Source of the DNA: Zeimonas sp003577305 | Lineage (GTDB): Bacteria > Pseudomonadota > Gammaproteobacteria > Burkholderiales > Burkholderiaceae_E | DNA length: 64,000 nucleotides | Assembly (NCBI GenBank): GCA_030263385.1 | Contig: SZOX01000004.1 | Span: 186,001 to 250,000 of the forward strand | Direction: 5' to 3' | Notes under the pieces: generated by a model | Seen by the model: only the letters and a program-made list of their open reading frames with translations | Databases searched by the model: none | What the model was told of the DNA's origin: nothing | Position numbers and translations under genes: made by a program | Shown here: positions 26,278 through 34,078 of the stretch, piece by piece | Layout of the letters: each line of letters starts with the position of its first letter | How positions within the stretch are numbered: the first letter of the stretch is position 1

Positions 26278-26367
26278 GAGTCAGGTCGCACCGCGGCCCT
26301 TGACTCCCGTCAACCCCTATGCTGCCATCCACGACATACTCGCAGCTGGTCACAATGAACGATTCAC

Positions 26368-26841
26368 GTGAGCAAGCAGACGCCTTTCGCCGATCGGCTG
26401 CCGAAGCCGTCCAAGCGGGCCGCCGGACGCACCGGACCGGCACAGGTTCCCGCGAACATCCGGGTGTTCGGTGTCGACCTGAGCCGGGAAGAACGCGACC
26501 TGATCCGGCAACGGCTCGGCGCGAAACTCGGAAAACATGCGCCGTCGATCGAACGCGTCAGCGTGCGGGTGCTCGACGTGAACGGACCGCGCGGCGGCGT
26601 CGACAAGCTGTGCCGGATCAAGGTCGTGCTGACCGGCCTTCCGAGCGTGCTCTACGAATCCCGGGCGGCCTTCCTGAAAGATGCGCTGAACGACGCGCTT
26701 GCCGGCACCGAGCGGATCTTGCGCCGCAGCATCGAGCGCCGACACGCCACTCCGTTGAAGGAGCCTGTTCGGCGCAAACCTCTGCGGCCAGGACCGCGCG
26801 AAGAGGAACCCGTGGAAGAGGAGGAGGAGGAAGGGCCGTGA
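26368..26841 (+). CDS. HPF/RaiA-like ribosome-associated protein
   Basis: 157 aa, GTG start at 26368; the ATG at 26355 is out of frame. After a basic disordered N-terminus, residues 32-125 follow the beta-alpha-beta-beta-beta-alpha pattern of the HPF/RaiA (sigma-54 modulation) fold: NIRVFGVDLSREERDLIRQR, ERVSVRVLDVNG, CRIKVVLTGLP and AFLKDALNDALAGTERIL. The C-terminus is Arg- then Glu-rich and differs from long HPF. By family it would inactivate or protect idle ribosomes. Located between an antiporter and a DksA-like gene. Confidence 0.75.
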   Translation: MSKQTPFADRLPKPSKRAAGRTGPAQVPANIRVFGVDLSREERDLIRQRLGAKLGKHAPSIERVSVRVLDVNGPRGGVDKLCRIKVVLTGLPSVLYESRAAFLKDALNDALAGTERILRRSIERRHATPLKEPVRRKPLRPGPREEEPVEEEEEEGP

Positions 26842-26907
26842 GACCCCTGCCTCCCTCCCGAACGTGGTGGTCGAGCCCCCTTTTATCGCTGAACCAGCAG
26901 ACCGGCC

Positions 26908-27195
26908 GTGGACGCACTGACGACAGAAGAGCGCGAGAACCTCGCCGGAATGATGCATGAACGCAAGCAGCGCATGCGCGACGAAATTCTCGCGGGACTC
27001 GCCCGCATGCGTACCGGGGGGTACGAAGAGCAGTTGTCGGGCACCTCGGATGCCGGCGACGAAGCCCTGACCTCGCTGATCACCGACCTCACGAACGCGG
27101 AAGTGGCGCGCGACGCCGCCGAGCTGCCGGACATCCGCTGTCATCGCTGCCAGCAGATCCGCGAAGCAACGCGAGCGCCGGGCGGGCGTCCGTAG
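26908..27195 (+). CDS. DksA/TraR-like protein with incomplete zinc finger
   Basis: 95 aa. Residues 1-70 form the DksA-type coiled-coil (RENLAGMMHERKQRMRDEIL, ITDLTNAEVARDAAEL). The C-terminal part keeps only IRCHRCQQIREA, the second half of the normal four-cysteine zinc finger; the roughly 35-40 residues that usually carry the first CxxC and lead into this segment are absent. Because the frame continues cleanly on both sides, this looks like an in-frame internal deletion. It might still bind RNA polymerase through the coiled-coil, or be non-functional. It ends 12 bp before the N-ATPase operon. Confidence 0.7.
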   Translation: MDALTTEERENLAGMMHERKQRMRDEILAGLARMRTGGYEEQLSGTSDAGDEALTSLITDLTNAEVARDAAELPDIRCHRCQQIREATRAPGGRP

Positions 27196-27206
27196 TCCGC
27201 ACGGGC

Positions 27207-28610
27207 GTGCATCCGAACGAGGAGTCGATCGCCGCACGAGCCGATGGCCGAGTCGCCGCGGTGCGCGGCAACGTCGTGGACGTGCACTTCGAACCGCCGC
27301 TGCCCGAACGCCATCGCGCGCTGCGCACCGGGCCCGACGGGTGCATCGTGCTCGAGGTGGAGAGCCATCCGGCGCCGGACACCGTGCGCTGCATCGCGCT
27401 CACGCCCACGAGTGGCCTGGCGCGCGGCGCTGCAGTCACCGACACCGGCGGGATGCTCGAGGTGCCGGTCGGGCGTGCGCTGCTCGGGCGCATGCTGAAC
27501 CTGTTCGGCGAAGCGATCGATCGACTCCCGCCACCGGAGACTGCCGCGCGCCTGCCGCTGCATCGTCCGCCGCTGCCGCTCGCGCAACGGGTCGCGTCAC
27601 GCGAGATCTTCACCACCGGCATCAAGGCGATCGACCTGCTCGCACCGCTCGAGCGCGGCGGCAAGGCGGGCCTCTTCGGCGGTGCGGGGGTCGGGAAGAC
27701 GGTGGTCATCACCGAACTGATCCACAACATGGTCGAGAGCTACGAAGGCGTGAGCCTGTTCTGCGGGATCGGCGAGCGCTGCCGCGAAGCGGAGGAACTC
27801 TATCGTGAAATGCGCGATGCCGGCGTGCTCGACAAGACGATCATGGTGTTCGGCCAGATGAACGAGCCGCCGGGCGCGCGCTTTCGGGTCGGCCATGCGG
27901 CGCTCTCCATCGCCGAACATTTCCGCGATGCGGAGCGGCGCGACGTGCTCCTGCTGATCGACAACATCTTCCGCTACGTGCAGTCGGGCACCGAGGTGTC
28001 GGGGCTGCTCGGGCGCATCCCGTCGCGAGTGGGCTATCAGCCGACGCTCGCCACCGAACTCGCCGAACTCCAGGAACGCATCGCGAGCTCTGCCGCCGCG
28101 ACGATGACCTCGGTGCAGGCGGTGTACGTGCCCGCCGACGATCTCACCGATCCGTCGGCGACGCACACGTTCGCGCATCTTTCCGCCTCGGTCGTTCTCT
28201 CGCGCAAGCGTGCCGCGCAGGGCCTCTACCCCGCCGTCGATCCGCTCGCTTCCGACTCGAAGATGCTCACCCCGTCCGTGGTCGGCGAGCGGCACTATCG
28301 CATTGCCCAGGAGGTGCGGCGCGTGCTGGCGGAGTACGAGGATCTGAAGGACATCATCGCAATGCTCGGCATGGAGGAGCTCTCGCAGGGCGATCGCGAA
28401 ACGGTCCGCCACGCGCGTCGCCTCGAACGCTTCCTGACCCAGCCGTTCTTCACCACCGAACAGTTCACCGGCAAGGCCGGCGCCTCGGTGAGCCTGGAGG
28501 AGACCGTGCACGGCTGCGAGCGCATTCTCGCCGGCGAGTTCGACGGCCAACCCGAGCGCGCGCTCTACATGATCGGCGCGATCGACGCAGCCCTCGGGCA
28601 GCCGGCATGA
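27207..28610 (+). CDS. atpD: N-type ATPase F1 beta subunit
   Basis: 467 aa, GTG start at 27207. Catalytic subunit with Walker A GGAGVGKT (158-165), GERCREAEELY (canonical form GERTREGNDLY), Walker B VLLLIDNIFRYVQSG and YVPADDLTDP. Sequence divergence from housekeeping F-ATPase beta and the gene order atpDCQRBEFAG identify the N-ATPase, a second rotary ATPase carried as a mobile operon by some bacteria. It usually coexists with a normal F-ATPase elsewhere in the genome (not visible here). The stop overlaps atpC by 4 bp. Confidence 0.95.
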   Translation: MHPNEESIAARADGRVAAVRGNVVDVHFEPPLPERHRALRTGPDGCIVLEVESHPAPDTVRCIALTPTSGLARGAAVTDTGGMLEVPVGRALLGRMLNLFGEAIDRLPPPETAARLPLHRPPLPLAQRVASREIFTTGIKAIDLLAPLERGGKAGLFGGAGVGKTVVITELIHNMVESYEGVSLFCGIGERCREAEELYREMRDAGVLDKTIMVFGQMNEPPGARFRVGHAALSIAEHFRDAERRDVLLLIDNIFRYVQSGTEVSGLLGRIPSRVGYQPTLATELAELQERIASSAAATMTSVQAVYVPADDLTDPSATHTFAHLSASVVLSRKRAAQGLYPAVDPLASDSKMLTPSVVGERHYRIAQEVRRVLAEYEDLKDIIAMLGMEELSQGDRETVRHARRLERFLTQPFFTTEQFTGKAGASVSLEETVHGCERILAGEFDGQPERALYMIGAIDAALGQPA

Positions 28611-29011
28611 GCGCGATGCGGTTGAAGGTGCTCACGCCGACGCGCGTGCTCGTCGACACGCCCGCCACGAAAATCGTGGCCGAAGCGGCCAACGGGCATT
28701 TCTGCCTGTTGCCGCGCCACGTCGACTTCGCCGCAGCCCTGATTCCGGGCATCCTCTACTACACCACGGAAACCGGCGAAGAGGCGCTGGTCGCGGTCGA
28801 CGAAGGCGCGCTCGTGAAATGCGGCGCCGAAGTGCTGGTTTCGGCCCTGAACGCGGTGGCCGGCACCGACCTCGCGACGCTGCAGGCAACGGTCGCCGAC
28901 ACTTTCCTGACCCTGGACGAGGATGCGCGCCGCGCCCGCTCGGCGCTGGCACGCCTGGAGTCGGGCGTGTTGCGACGACTGGCGGCACTCGAGCGTGCGA
29001 TTCATGACTGA
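28607..29011 (+). CDS. atpC: N-type ATPase F1 epsilon subunit
   Basis: 134 aa. N-terminal beta-sandwich of the epsilon family: MRLKVLTPTRVLVDTPATKI, NGHFCLLPRHVDFAAALIPG and an EGALVKCGAEVLVSAL-like strand, followed by a helical C-terminus. ATG 28607 overlaps the atpD stop; its own stop overlaps the next gene by 8 nt. Confidence 0.93.
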   Translation: MSAMRLKVLTPTRVLVDTPATKIVAEAANGHFCLLPRHVDFAAALIPGILYYTTETGEEALVAVDEGALVKCGAEVLVSALNAVAGTDLATLQATVADTFLTLDEDARRARSALARLESGVLRRLAALERAIHD

Positions 29012-29351
29012 ACGCCCGCCGTCGCCCGAGCAGCGCTTTCGCGAGGACGTCGCGCGCAAGGCCGAGCGCCATCGCCGCGCGCGACGCGAGCAGCACCGCA
29101 GCATCTGGTTCTCGCTGGGTCTTTTCGGCATCATCGGCTGGTCGGTCGCTCTGCCCACGCTCGGCGGCATCGCACTCGGCATCTGGCTCGACGGACGTTT
29201 TCCGGGGCGGATTTCCTGGACGCTGACGCTGCTCTTCGCCGGCGTGGTCGCGGGCTGCCTGAATGCCTGGTACTGGGTGAAGCAGGAGAGCCGCACCGAA
29301 GACGATGGGGCGAGCGGCGCAAGCAGCGACGGAACGCGCAATGGAACGTGA
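29004..29351 (+). CDS. atpQ: N-ATPase membrane protein AtpQ (AtpI-like)
   Basis: 115 aa. A long basic N-terminal helix (residues 5-30) is followed by two membrane helices (SIWFSLGLFGIIGWSVALPT and the ISWTLTLLFAGVVAGCLNAW region). In N-ATPase operons atpQ and atpR replace atpI and are thought to help c-ring assembly or ion supply. ATG 29004 overlaps atpC; the stop overlaps atpR by 11 nt. Confidence 0.88.
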   Translation: MTERPPSPEQRFREDVARKAERHRRARREQHRSIWFSLGLFGIIGWSVALPTLGGIALGIWLDGRFPGRISWTLTLLFAGVVAGCLNAWYWVKQESRTEDDGASGASSDGTRNGT

Positions 29352-29634
29352 GCTCTTGCCGCTTCTCGTCGGCCTCGCCTCGGGCGTCGCCGCGGGCGGG
29401 TTGTACTTCTTCTGGCTCTGGCGCAGCCTGCACGGGCTCGGCTCGCGGCGACGCCCGGCGCTGCGCATCGCAGCGGGCGTCATTGGTCGACTCGCGTTCG
29501 CGCTCGCCGTGTTCGGCCTTCTTGCCCGCTGGGGCGGCCTGGCCGCGCTCGTCGGCGCGCTCGCGGGCTTCACCGCCACACGCCTGCTGCTCGTGCATCG
29601 GGTGAGCCGGGCAGACGCGGAGAAACGGGCATGA
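29341..29634 (+). CDS. atpR: N-ATPase membrane protein AtpR
   Basis: 97 aa, three predicted membrane helices: LLPLLVGLASGVAAGGLYFF, a central RIAAGVIGRLAFALAVFGLL and GLAALVGALAGFTATRLLLV. An Arg in the second helix facing the membrane (IGRLAF) is a family feature thought to interact with the c-subunit carboxylates. ATG 29341 is chosen because it lies in the atpQ 3' end; the stop overlaps atpB by 4 bp. Confidence 0.87.
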   Translation: MERELLPLLVGLASGVAAGGLYFFWLWRSLHGLGSRRRPALRIAAGVIGRLAFALAVFGLLARWGGLAALVGALAGFTATRLLLVHRVSRADAEKRA

Positions 29635-30326
29635 ACATCAATCCCGATGCGATCGTCGTCTGGCAGATCGGGCCGTTCGGCATCAACGCGACGATCGTGT
29701 ACACCTGGGTCGTGATGGCGCTTCTCGTGCTCGGATCACGGGCGATCACGCGGCGACTGACGACCGGCCCCGAGCTTTCGCGCTGGCAGAACCTGGTCGA
29801 GGTGCTCGTCGCCGGCATGCGCGACCAGATCCGCGAAGTGAGCCAGCAGGAGCCCGGCCGCTTCCTGCCGTTCGTGGGCACGCTGTTCCTGTTCATCGCG
29901 GCGTCCAACCTGCTCTCGGTCGTGCCGGGCTTTCGTGCGCCCACCGGATCGCTTTCGACGACCACCGCACTCGCGCTCGCCGTCTTCGTCGCCGTGCCGC
30001 TCTTCGGCATCGCCCGCGAGGGGCTGTTCCGGTACCTCGCCAACTACGTTCGCCCCAGCTGGCTGATGCTGCCTTTCAACGTGATCGGCGAGTTGTCGCG
30101 CACGCTGGCGCTGGCGGTGCGCCTGTACGGCAACATCATGAGCGGCGTGATGATTGCCGGGATCCTGCTCAGCCTCGCCCCCTTCTTCTTCCCCATCCTG
30201 ATGCAACTGCTCGGGCTGGTCACCGGCCTGATCCAGGCCTACATCTTCGCGGTGCTCGCGATGGTCTACATCGCATCGGCGAGTTCGGCGCGCGCGAGCC
30301 GCGATTCCCACGAGGAGTCCGCATGA
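29631..30326 (+). CDS. atpB: N-type ATPase Fo a subunit
   Basis: 231 aa membrane subunit forming the ion half-channels. Seen: essential Arg in LSRTLALAVRLYGNIMSG, FIAASNLLSVVPGF, and the last helix with LIQAYIFAVLAMVYIASA. Overlaps atpR and atpE by 4 bp each. Confidence 0.95.
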   Translation: MNINPDAIVVWQIGPFGINATIVYTWVVMALLVLGSRAITRRLTTGPELSRWQNLVEVLVAGMRDQIREVSQQEPGRFLPFVGTLFLFIAASNLLSVVPGFRAPTGSLSTTTALALAVFVAVPLFGIAREGLFRYLANYVRPSWLMLPFNVIGELSRTLALAVRLYGNIMSGVMIAGILLSLAPFFFPILMQLLGLVTGLIQAYIFAVLAMVYIASASSARASRDSHEESA

Positions 30327-30601
30327 CCGACCTTTCCCTGATCGGCGCGATCTCGATTTTCACCGCCGGCCTCACCATGGCGATCGGTTCGATCGCACCC
30401 GCGCTCGGCGAGGGCCGTGCGGTGGCGCAGGCGCTCGCGTCGATCGCGCAGCAACCCGATGCCTCCGGCACCATCACGCGCACGCTGTTCGTCGGCCTGG
30501 CGATGATCGAGTCGACGGCGATCTACTGCCTGGTGATCTCGCTCATCATGATCTACGCCAACCCGTTCTGGGCCCAGGTGCTGCAGCGCGCCGGAGGCTG
30601 A
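30323..30601 (+). CDS. atpE: N-type ATPase Fo c subunit (rotor ring)
   Basis: 92 aa hairpin of two membrane helices. Ion-site residues: Pro26 and Glu30 in APALGEGRA (helix 1) and Glu63, Ser64, Thr65 and Tyr68 in MIESTAIY (helix 2). The EST..Y pattern is the Na+-ligand set of Na+-ATPases, but Glu30 replaces the usual Gln, giving two carboxylates per site as in other N-ATPases. The ion (Na+ or H+) cannot be decided from sequence; the Burkholderia pseudomallei homologue has been reported as H+-coupled. Confidence 0.95.
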   Translation: MTDLSLIGAISIFTAGLTMAIGSIAPALGEGRAVAQALASIAQQPDASGTITRTLFVGLAMIESTAIYCLVISLIMIYANPFWAQVLQRAGG

Positions 30602-30602
30602 G

Positions 30603-31373
30603 ATGCAGATCGACTGGCTCACGGTCTCGGCGCAACTGATCAACTTCCTCGTGCTGGTCTGGCTGCTCCAGCGTTTCCTCTACCGGCCGGTGCTCGACGC
30701 GATGGACAAGCGCGAAGCGCGCATCGCGAGCCGGCTTGCCGAGGCCGACCGGCGGGAGGCGAGCGCGCGCGACGAAGCGCGCGCCTGGCGCGAGAAGACC
30801 GAGGCGTTCGAACGCAAGGCCGATGCGCTGCTCGTCGAGGCGCGCGAAGCCGCCGAGCGCCAGCGACGAACACTGGTCGAGGCCGCGCGCACCGAGGTCG
30901 AGGCAACCCGCGAACGCTGGCAACAGGACATCGTGCGCGAACAGCAGGATTTCCGCGAGGCGCTCGAGCGCGAGCTCGCCGCATCGGCGCTCGAGGTCGC
31001 GAAACGCCTGCTCGCCGATCTCGCGCACGCCAGCCTGCAGCACGAGGCACTGGTCACGCTCGCCCGACGACTGGAGTCGCTCCCCGAGGAAGAGCGGGCG
31101 GCGATGGCCGCCGCGGCGCCGCGGCTTCGGCTCGCGAGCGCGTTCGAAGTCGATGCCCGCTCGCGCGACGAACTCGTCGAAGCGCTCGCGCGCACGCTCG
31201 GCACGCCGGTCGAACTCGAGTGCGTGCGCAAACCCGAACTGCTGCTCGGCGTCGAACTCGTGGGCAACGGACGCAAGCTCGACTGGAACGCGGCGGCCTG
31301 GCTCGAGGAATTCGCCGGGCGCGTGCAGGCGAGTCTCGCCGACAGGAGCCGGGCACCGTCGGGTGGCGCCTGA
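30603..31373 (+). CDS. atpF: N-type ATPase b subunit with delta-like C-terminus
   Basis: 256 aa, much longer than the roughly 156 aa of ordinary b. An N-terminal membrane helix (TVSAQLINFLVLVWLLQRFL) leads into a long charged coiled-coil (residues 35-160). The last 90 residues (ASAFEVDARSRDELVEAL, then LLGVELVGNGRKLDWN) resemble the C-terminal domain of the delta subunit. The operon has no atpH, so this fusion supplies both stator functions, as known for N-ATPases. Confidence 0.92.
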   Translation: MQIDWLTVSAQLINFLVLVWLLQRFLYRPVLDAMDKREARIASRLAEADRREASARDEARAWREKTEAFERKADALLVEAREAAERQRRTLVEAARTEVEATRERWQQDIVREQQDFREALERELAASALEVAKRLLADLAHASLQHEALVTLARRLESLPEEERAAMAAAAPRLRLASAFEVDARSRDELVEALARTLGTPVELECVRKPELLLGVELVGNGRKLDWNAAAWLEEFAGRVQASLADRSRAPSGGA

Positions 31374-32878
31374 TGCTGCGCGAGCTGCTCACCGACAGCC
31401 GCATCGCACTCGGGCGCGCGCTCGCCGCGGGTGATGCCAGACCTCGCGTGCGCGAGACCGGAGTCGTCCGCCAGGTGGGCAGCGGCATCGCACGCATCGC
31501 CGGCCTGCCCGGCCTGGGAGCCGAGGAACTGGTCGAGCTGCCCGGAGGCCTGTTCGGCCTGGCAGTCGATCTGGAGCCGGAAGACGTCGGCGTGGTGCTG
31601 CTCGGCCCGAGCACGCATCTGGCCGCCGGCGACGAGGCACGTGCCACCGGTCGCCTGGTCGACGCGCCGGTGGGCGCGGCCCTGCTGGGCCGCGTGCTCG
31701 ACGCAACCGGCCGCGCGCTCGACGGCAAGGGAGCACTCGCCGCAACGGCGCGCCGACCGGTCGAGAGTGCCGCGCCGGCCATCCTCGATCGCGCGCCGAT
31801 CACGGTTCCGCTGCAGACGGGCCTGAAGGTCGTCGACGCGCTCGTGCCGATCGGCCGCGGCCAGCGCGAACTCATCGTGGGCGATCGGCAGACCGGCAAG
31901 ACGTCCATCGCGGTCGACACCATCCTGAACCAGCGCGGCCGCGACGTGATCTGCGTCTACTGCGCGATCGGGCAGCGCGGCACCGCGGTGGCACGCGTCG
32001 TCGACACGCTGCGCCGCCACGACGCGCTCGCGTACAGCATCGTCGTCGTCGCCTCGGGCGAGGACCCTCCGGGGCTGCAGTTCGTTACGCCATACGCAGC
32101 GACGGCGATGGCCGAGCACTTCATGGAGCAGGGGCGCGACGTGCTCATCGTCTACGACGATCTCACCCGTCACGCGCGCGCCTACCGCGAGCTCTCGCTT
32201 CTGCTGCGCCGGCCGCCGGGTCGCGAAGCGTTCTCGGGCGACATTTTCTACATCCATTCGCGGCTGCTCGAGCGCGCCACCCGGTTGTGCGCCGAGCGCG
32301 GCGGCGGTTCGCTCACCGCGCTTCCGATCGTCGAGACCCAGGCCCAGGACATCTCGGCATACATCCCGACGAACCTGATCTCGATCACCGACGGTCAGAT
32401 CTACGTTTCGCCCGAGCATTTCCGCAAGGGCCTGCTGCCGGCGGTGGACGTCGGCCGCTCGGTGTCGCGCGTCGGCGGCAAGGCGCAGCTTCGCGCCTAC
32501 CGTACCGTGGCCGGAGAACTGCGTCTGGCCTATGCGCAGTTCGAGGAACTCGAGACTTTCTCGCGCTTCGCCACCCGGCTCGACGAGGACACCCGCGCCA
32601 CGATCGAGCGTGGGCGACGCGTGCGCGAAGTGTTCAAGCAGAACGAAGGCGCACCGCTTTCCGTCGGCATGCAACTCGTCGCCCTGCGCGCCGTGGTCGA
32701 CGGCCTGCTCGACCGCGTGCCGCTCGACGCGGTCGTCGGTGCCGAACGGTCGATCCGCGATGCCGCTGCGAAAGCGCACCCGGAGCTCCTCGCGCGCATC
32801 GACTCCGGCGCGGCGATTTCCGGGCAGGAGTGGGACGCGCTCGCGCAGACGACCCGCGACGCGCTCGGCGCCGATTGA
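31373..32878 (+). CDS. atpA: N-type ATPase F1 alpha subunit
   Basis: 501 aa non-catalytic nucleotide-binding subunit. Walker A GDRQTGKTS (170-178), VYCAIGQRGTAVARVV, DDLTRHARAYRELSLLLRRP with the alpha arginine-finger region, and ISAYIPTNLISITDGQI. ATG 31373 overlaps the atpF stop (TGATG) and is chosen over an upstream in-frame start at 31220. Confidence 0.96.
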   Translation: MLRELLTDSRIALGRALAAGDARPRVRETGVVRQVGSGIARIAGLPGLGAEELVELPGGLFGLAVDLEPEDVGVVLLGPSTHLAAGDEARATGRLVDAPVGAALLGRVLDATGRALDGKGALAATARRPVESAAPAILDRAPITVPLQTGLKVVDALVPIGRGQRELIVGDRQTGKTSIAVDTILNQRGRDVICVYCAIGQRGTAVARVVDTLRRHDALAYSIVVVASGEDPPGLQFVTPYAATAMAEHFMEQGRDVLIVYDDLTRHARAYRELSLLLRRPPGREAFSGDIFYIHSRLLERATRLCAERGGGSLTALPIVETQAQDISAYIPTNLISITDGQIYVSPEHFRKGLLPAVDVGRSVSRVGGKAQLRAYRTVAGELRLAYAQFEELETFSRFATRLDEDTRATIERGRRVREVFKQNEGAPLSVGMQLVALRAVVDGLLDRVPLDAVVGAERSIRDAAAKAHPELLARIDSGAAISGQEWDALAQTTRDALGAD

Positions 32879-32880
32879 CG

Positions 32881-33789
32881 ATGGACACGCTCGGCGAATT
32901 GCGGCGCCGCCTCGGGACGACCGACGACATCGCTGGAATCGTGCGAACGATGAAGGCGCTTGCCGCGGTGAGCATCCGGCAATACGAAGCAGCGGTGCAT
33001 TCGCTTGCCGACTACTCCCGCACGATCGAGCTCGGCCTTCACGCGGCGCTGCGCGATCTTCCTGCGGTCGAAGAAGCGGTGGCGCGCCGCGACCGGCTGC
33101 GCGCCGTCGGCGCGGTCGTCTTCGGCTCCGACCACGGGCTGTGCGGGCGTTTCAACGAAGACATCGTCGCGCATGCGCTGGCGCGACTCGGCGAGCGGCC
33201 GCCCGGAACCGGCCTGCACCTGCTCGCCATCGGCGCGCGCGTGGCCGCACTGCTCGAGCACTCGGGGCAGACGGCCGAACGGCAGCTGCTCGGGCCCGGC
33301 TCGGCCGCGCGCATCGGCGCGACGGTGCGCGAAGTCCTGCTCGAGATCGATGCGTGGCAGCAGCGGGCCGGCGTGCAGCGCGTATATCTGTTTCACAACC
33401 GCCCGGGCGCAGGCGAACGTTATCGTCCGGCCACCGTGCGCCTGCTCCCCGTTTCACCGGCGCGACTCAGGAACCTGGCGACCAGGCGCTGGCCGGGGCC
33501 GTCTCTTCCGGCGTTCACGATGGAGCGCAAGATTCTCGTTGCGGCGTTGTTGCGGCAGTACTTCTTCGTTTCGGTGTTCCGTGCCAGCGCCGAGTCGCTC
33601 GCCGCCGAGAACGCCACCCGGCTGGCCGCCATGCAGGCCGCGGAAAGGAACCTCGCCGAACGTCACGCCGAGCTTCTCGCGGGGCTGCGGCGCAGCCGGC
33701 AGGAAGCGATCACGACCGAACTGCTCGACGTGGTCGCCGGCTACGAAGCGCTGCAGGGGCCCTCGCGCCGAGCGCCCATTCGTTCATGA
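32881..33789 (+). CDS. atpG: N-type ATPase F1 gamma subunit
   Basis: 302 aa central stalk. The N-terminal helix reads LGELRRRLGTTDDIAGIVRT, then MKALAAVSIRQYEAAV; the conserved FGSDHGLCGRFNE lies near residue 81, and the C-terminal helix has ENATRLAAMQAAERNL. Starts 2 bp after atpA. Its last codons overlap the start of a CheR-like remnant. Confidence 0.93.
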   Translation: MDTLGELRRRLGTTDDIAGIVRTMKALAAVSIRQYEAAVHSLADYSRTIELGLHAALRDLPAVEEAVARRDRLRAVGAVVFGSDHGLCGRFNEDIVAHALARLGERPPGTGLHLLAIGARVAALLEHSGQTAERQLLGPGSAARIGATVREVLLEIDAWQQRAGVQRVYLFHNRPGAGERYRPATVRLLPVSPARLRNLATRRWPGPSLPAFTMERKILVAALLRQYFFVSVFRASAESLAAENATRLAAMQAAERNLAERHAELLAGLRRSRQEAITTELLDVVAGYEALQGPSRRAPIRS

Positions 33790-34077
33790 CCGACGCCGAG
33801 TGCCCGAGCTTCCTTCAGTGGGCACTGCCGCGCCTCGGCCGCCGCTGGGCGGGCTACCGCATGGTGCGTGGCCTGGCCGCCAGGCGCATTGCGCGTCGGC
33901 TGCGCCCGCCCGGAATCGAGGATCTCGCCGGTTACCGCGTGCGGCAGGCGTTCCCGACGCTGACGCTGGGCATCGTCGCGACCGACTGCGACCCGGTGCT
34001 GATCGAGCGCGCACGCGCCGGGTGCTACCGCGAAAGCAGTCTGAAGGAGTTGCCCGTCGACGGACTCTCACGAATGT
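33786..34077 (+). pseudogene. CheR-like SAM methyltransferase, internally deleted remnant
   Basis: Starts at ATG 33786, overlapping the atpG stop by 4 bp, so it once was part of the ATPase operon. The first ~50 residues match the helical N-domain of CheR-like methyltransferases (SFLQWALPRLGRRWAGYRMV). They jump directly to a segment typical of the middle of the catalytic domain (GIVATDCDPVLIERARAGCY, SSLKELP). The part in between, which carries the SAM-binding GCASGEEPY-type motif, is missing, and similarity stops near 34075 where the convergent regulator gene begins. It cannot bind SAM normally. Confidence 0.65.
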
Positions 34078-34078
34078 C

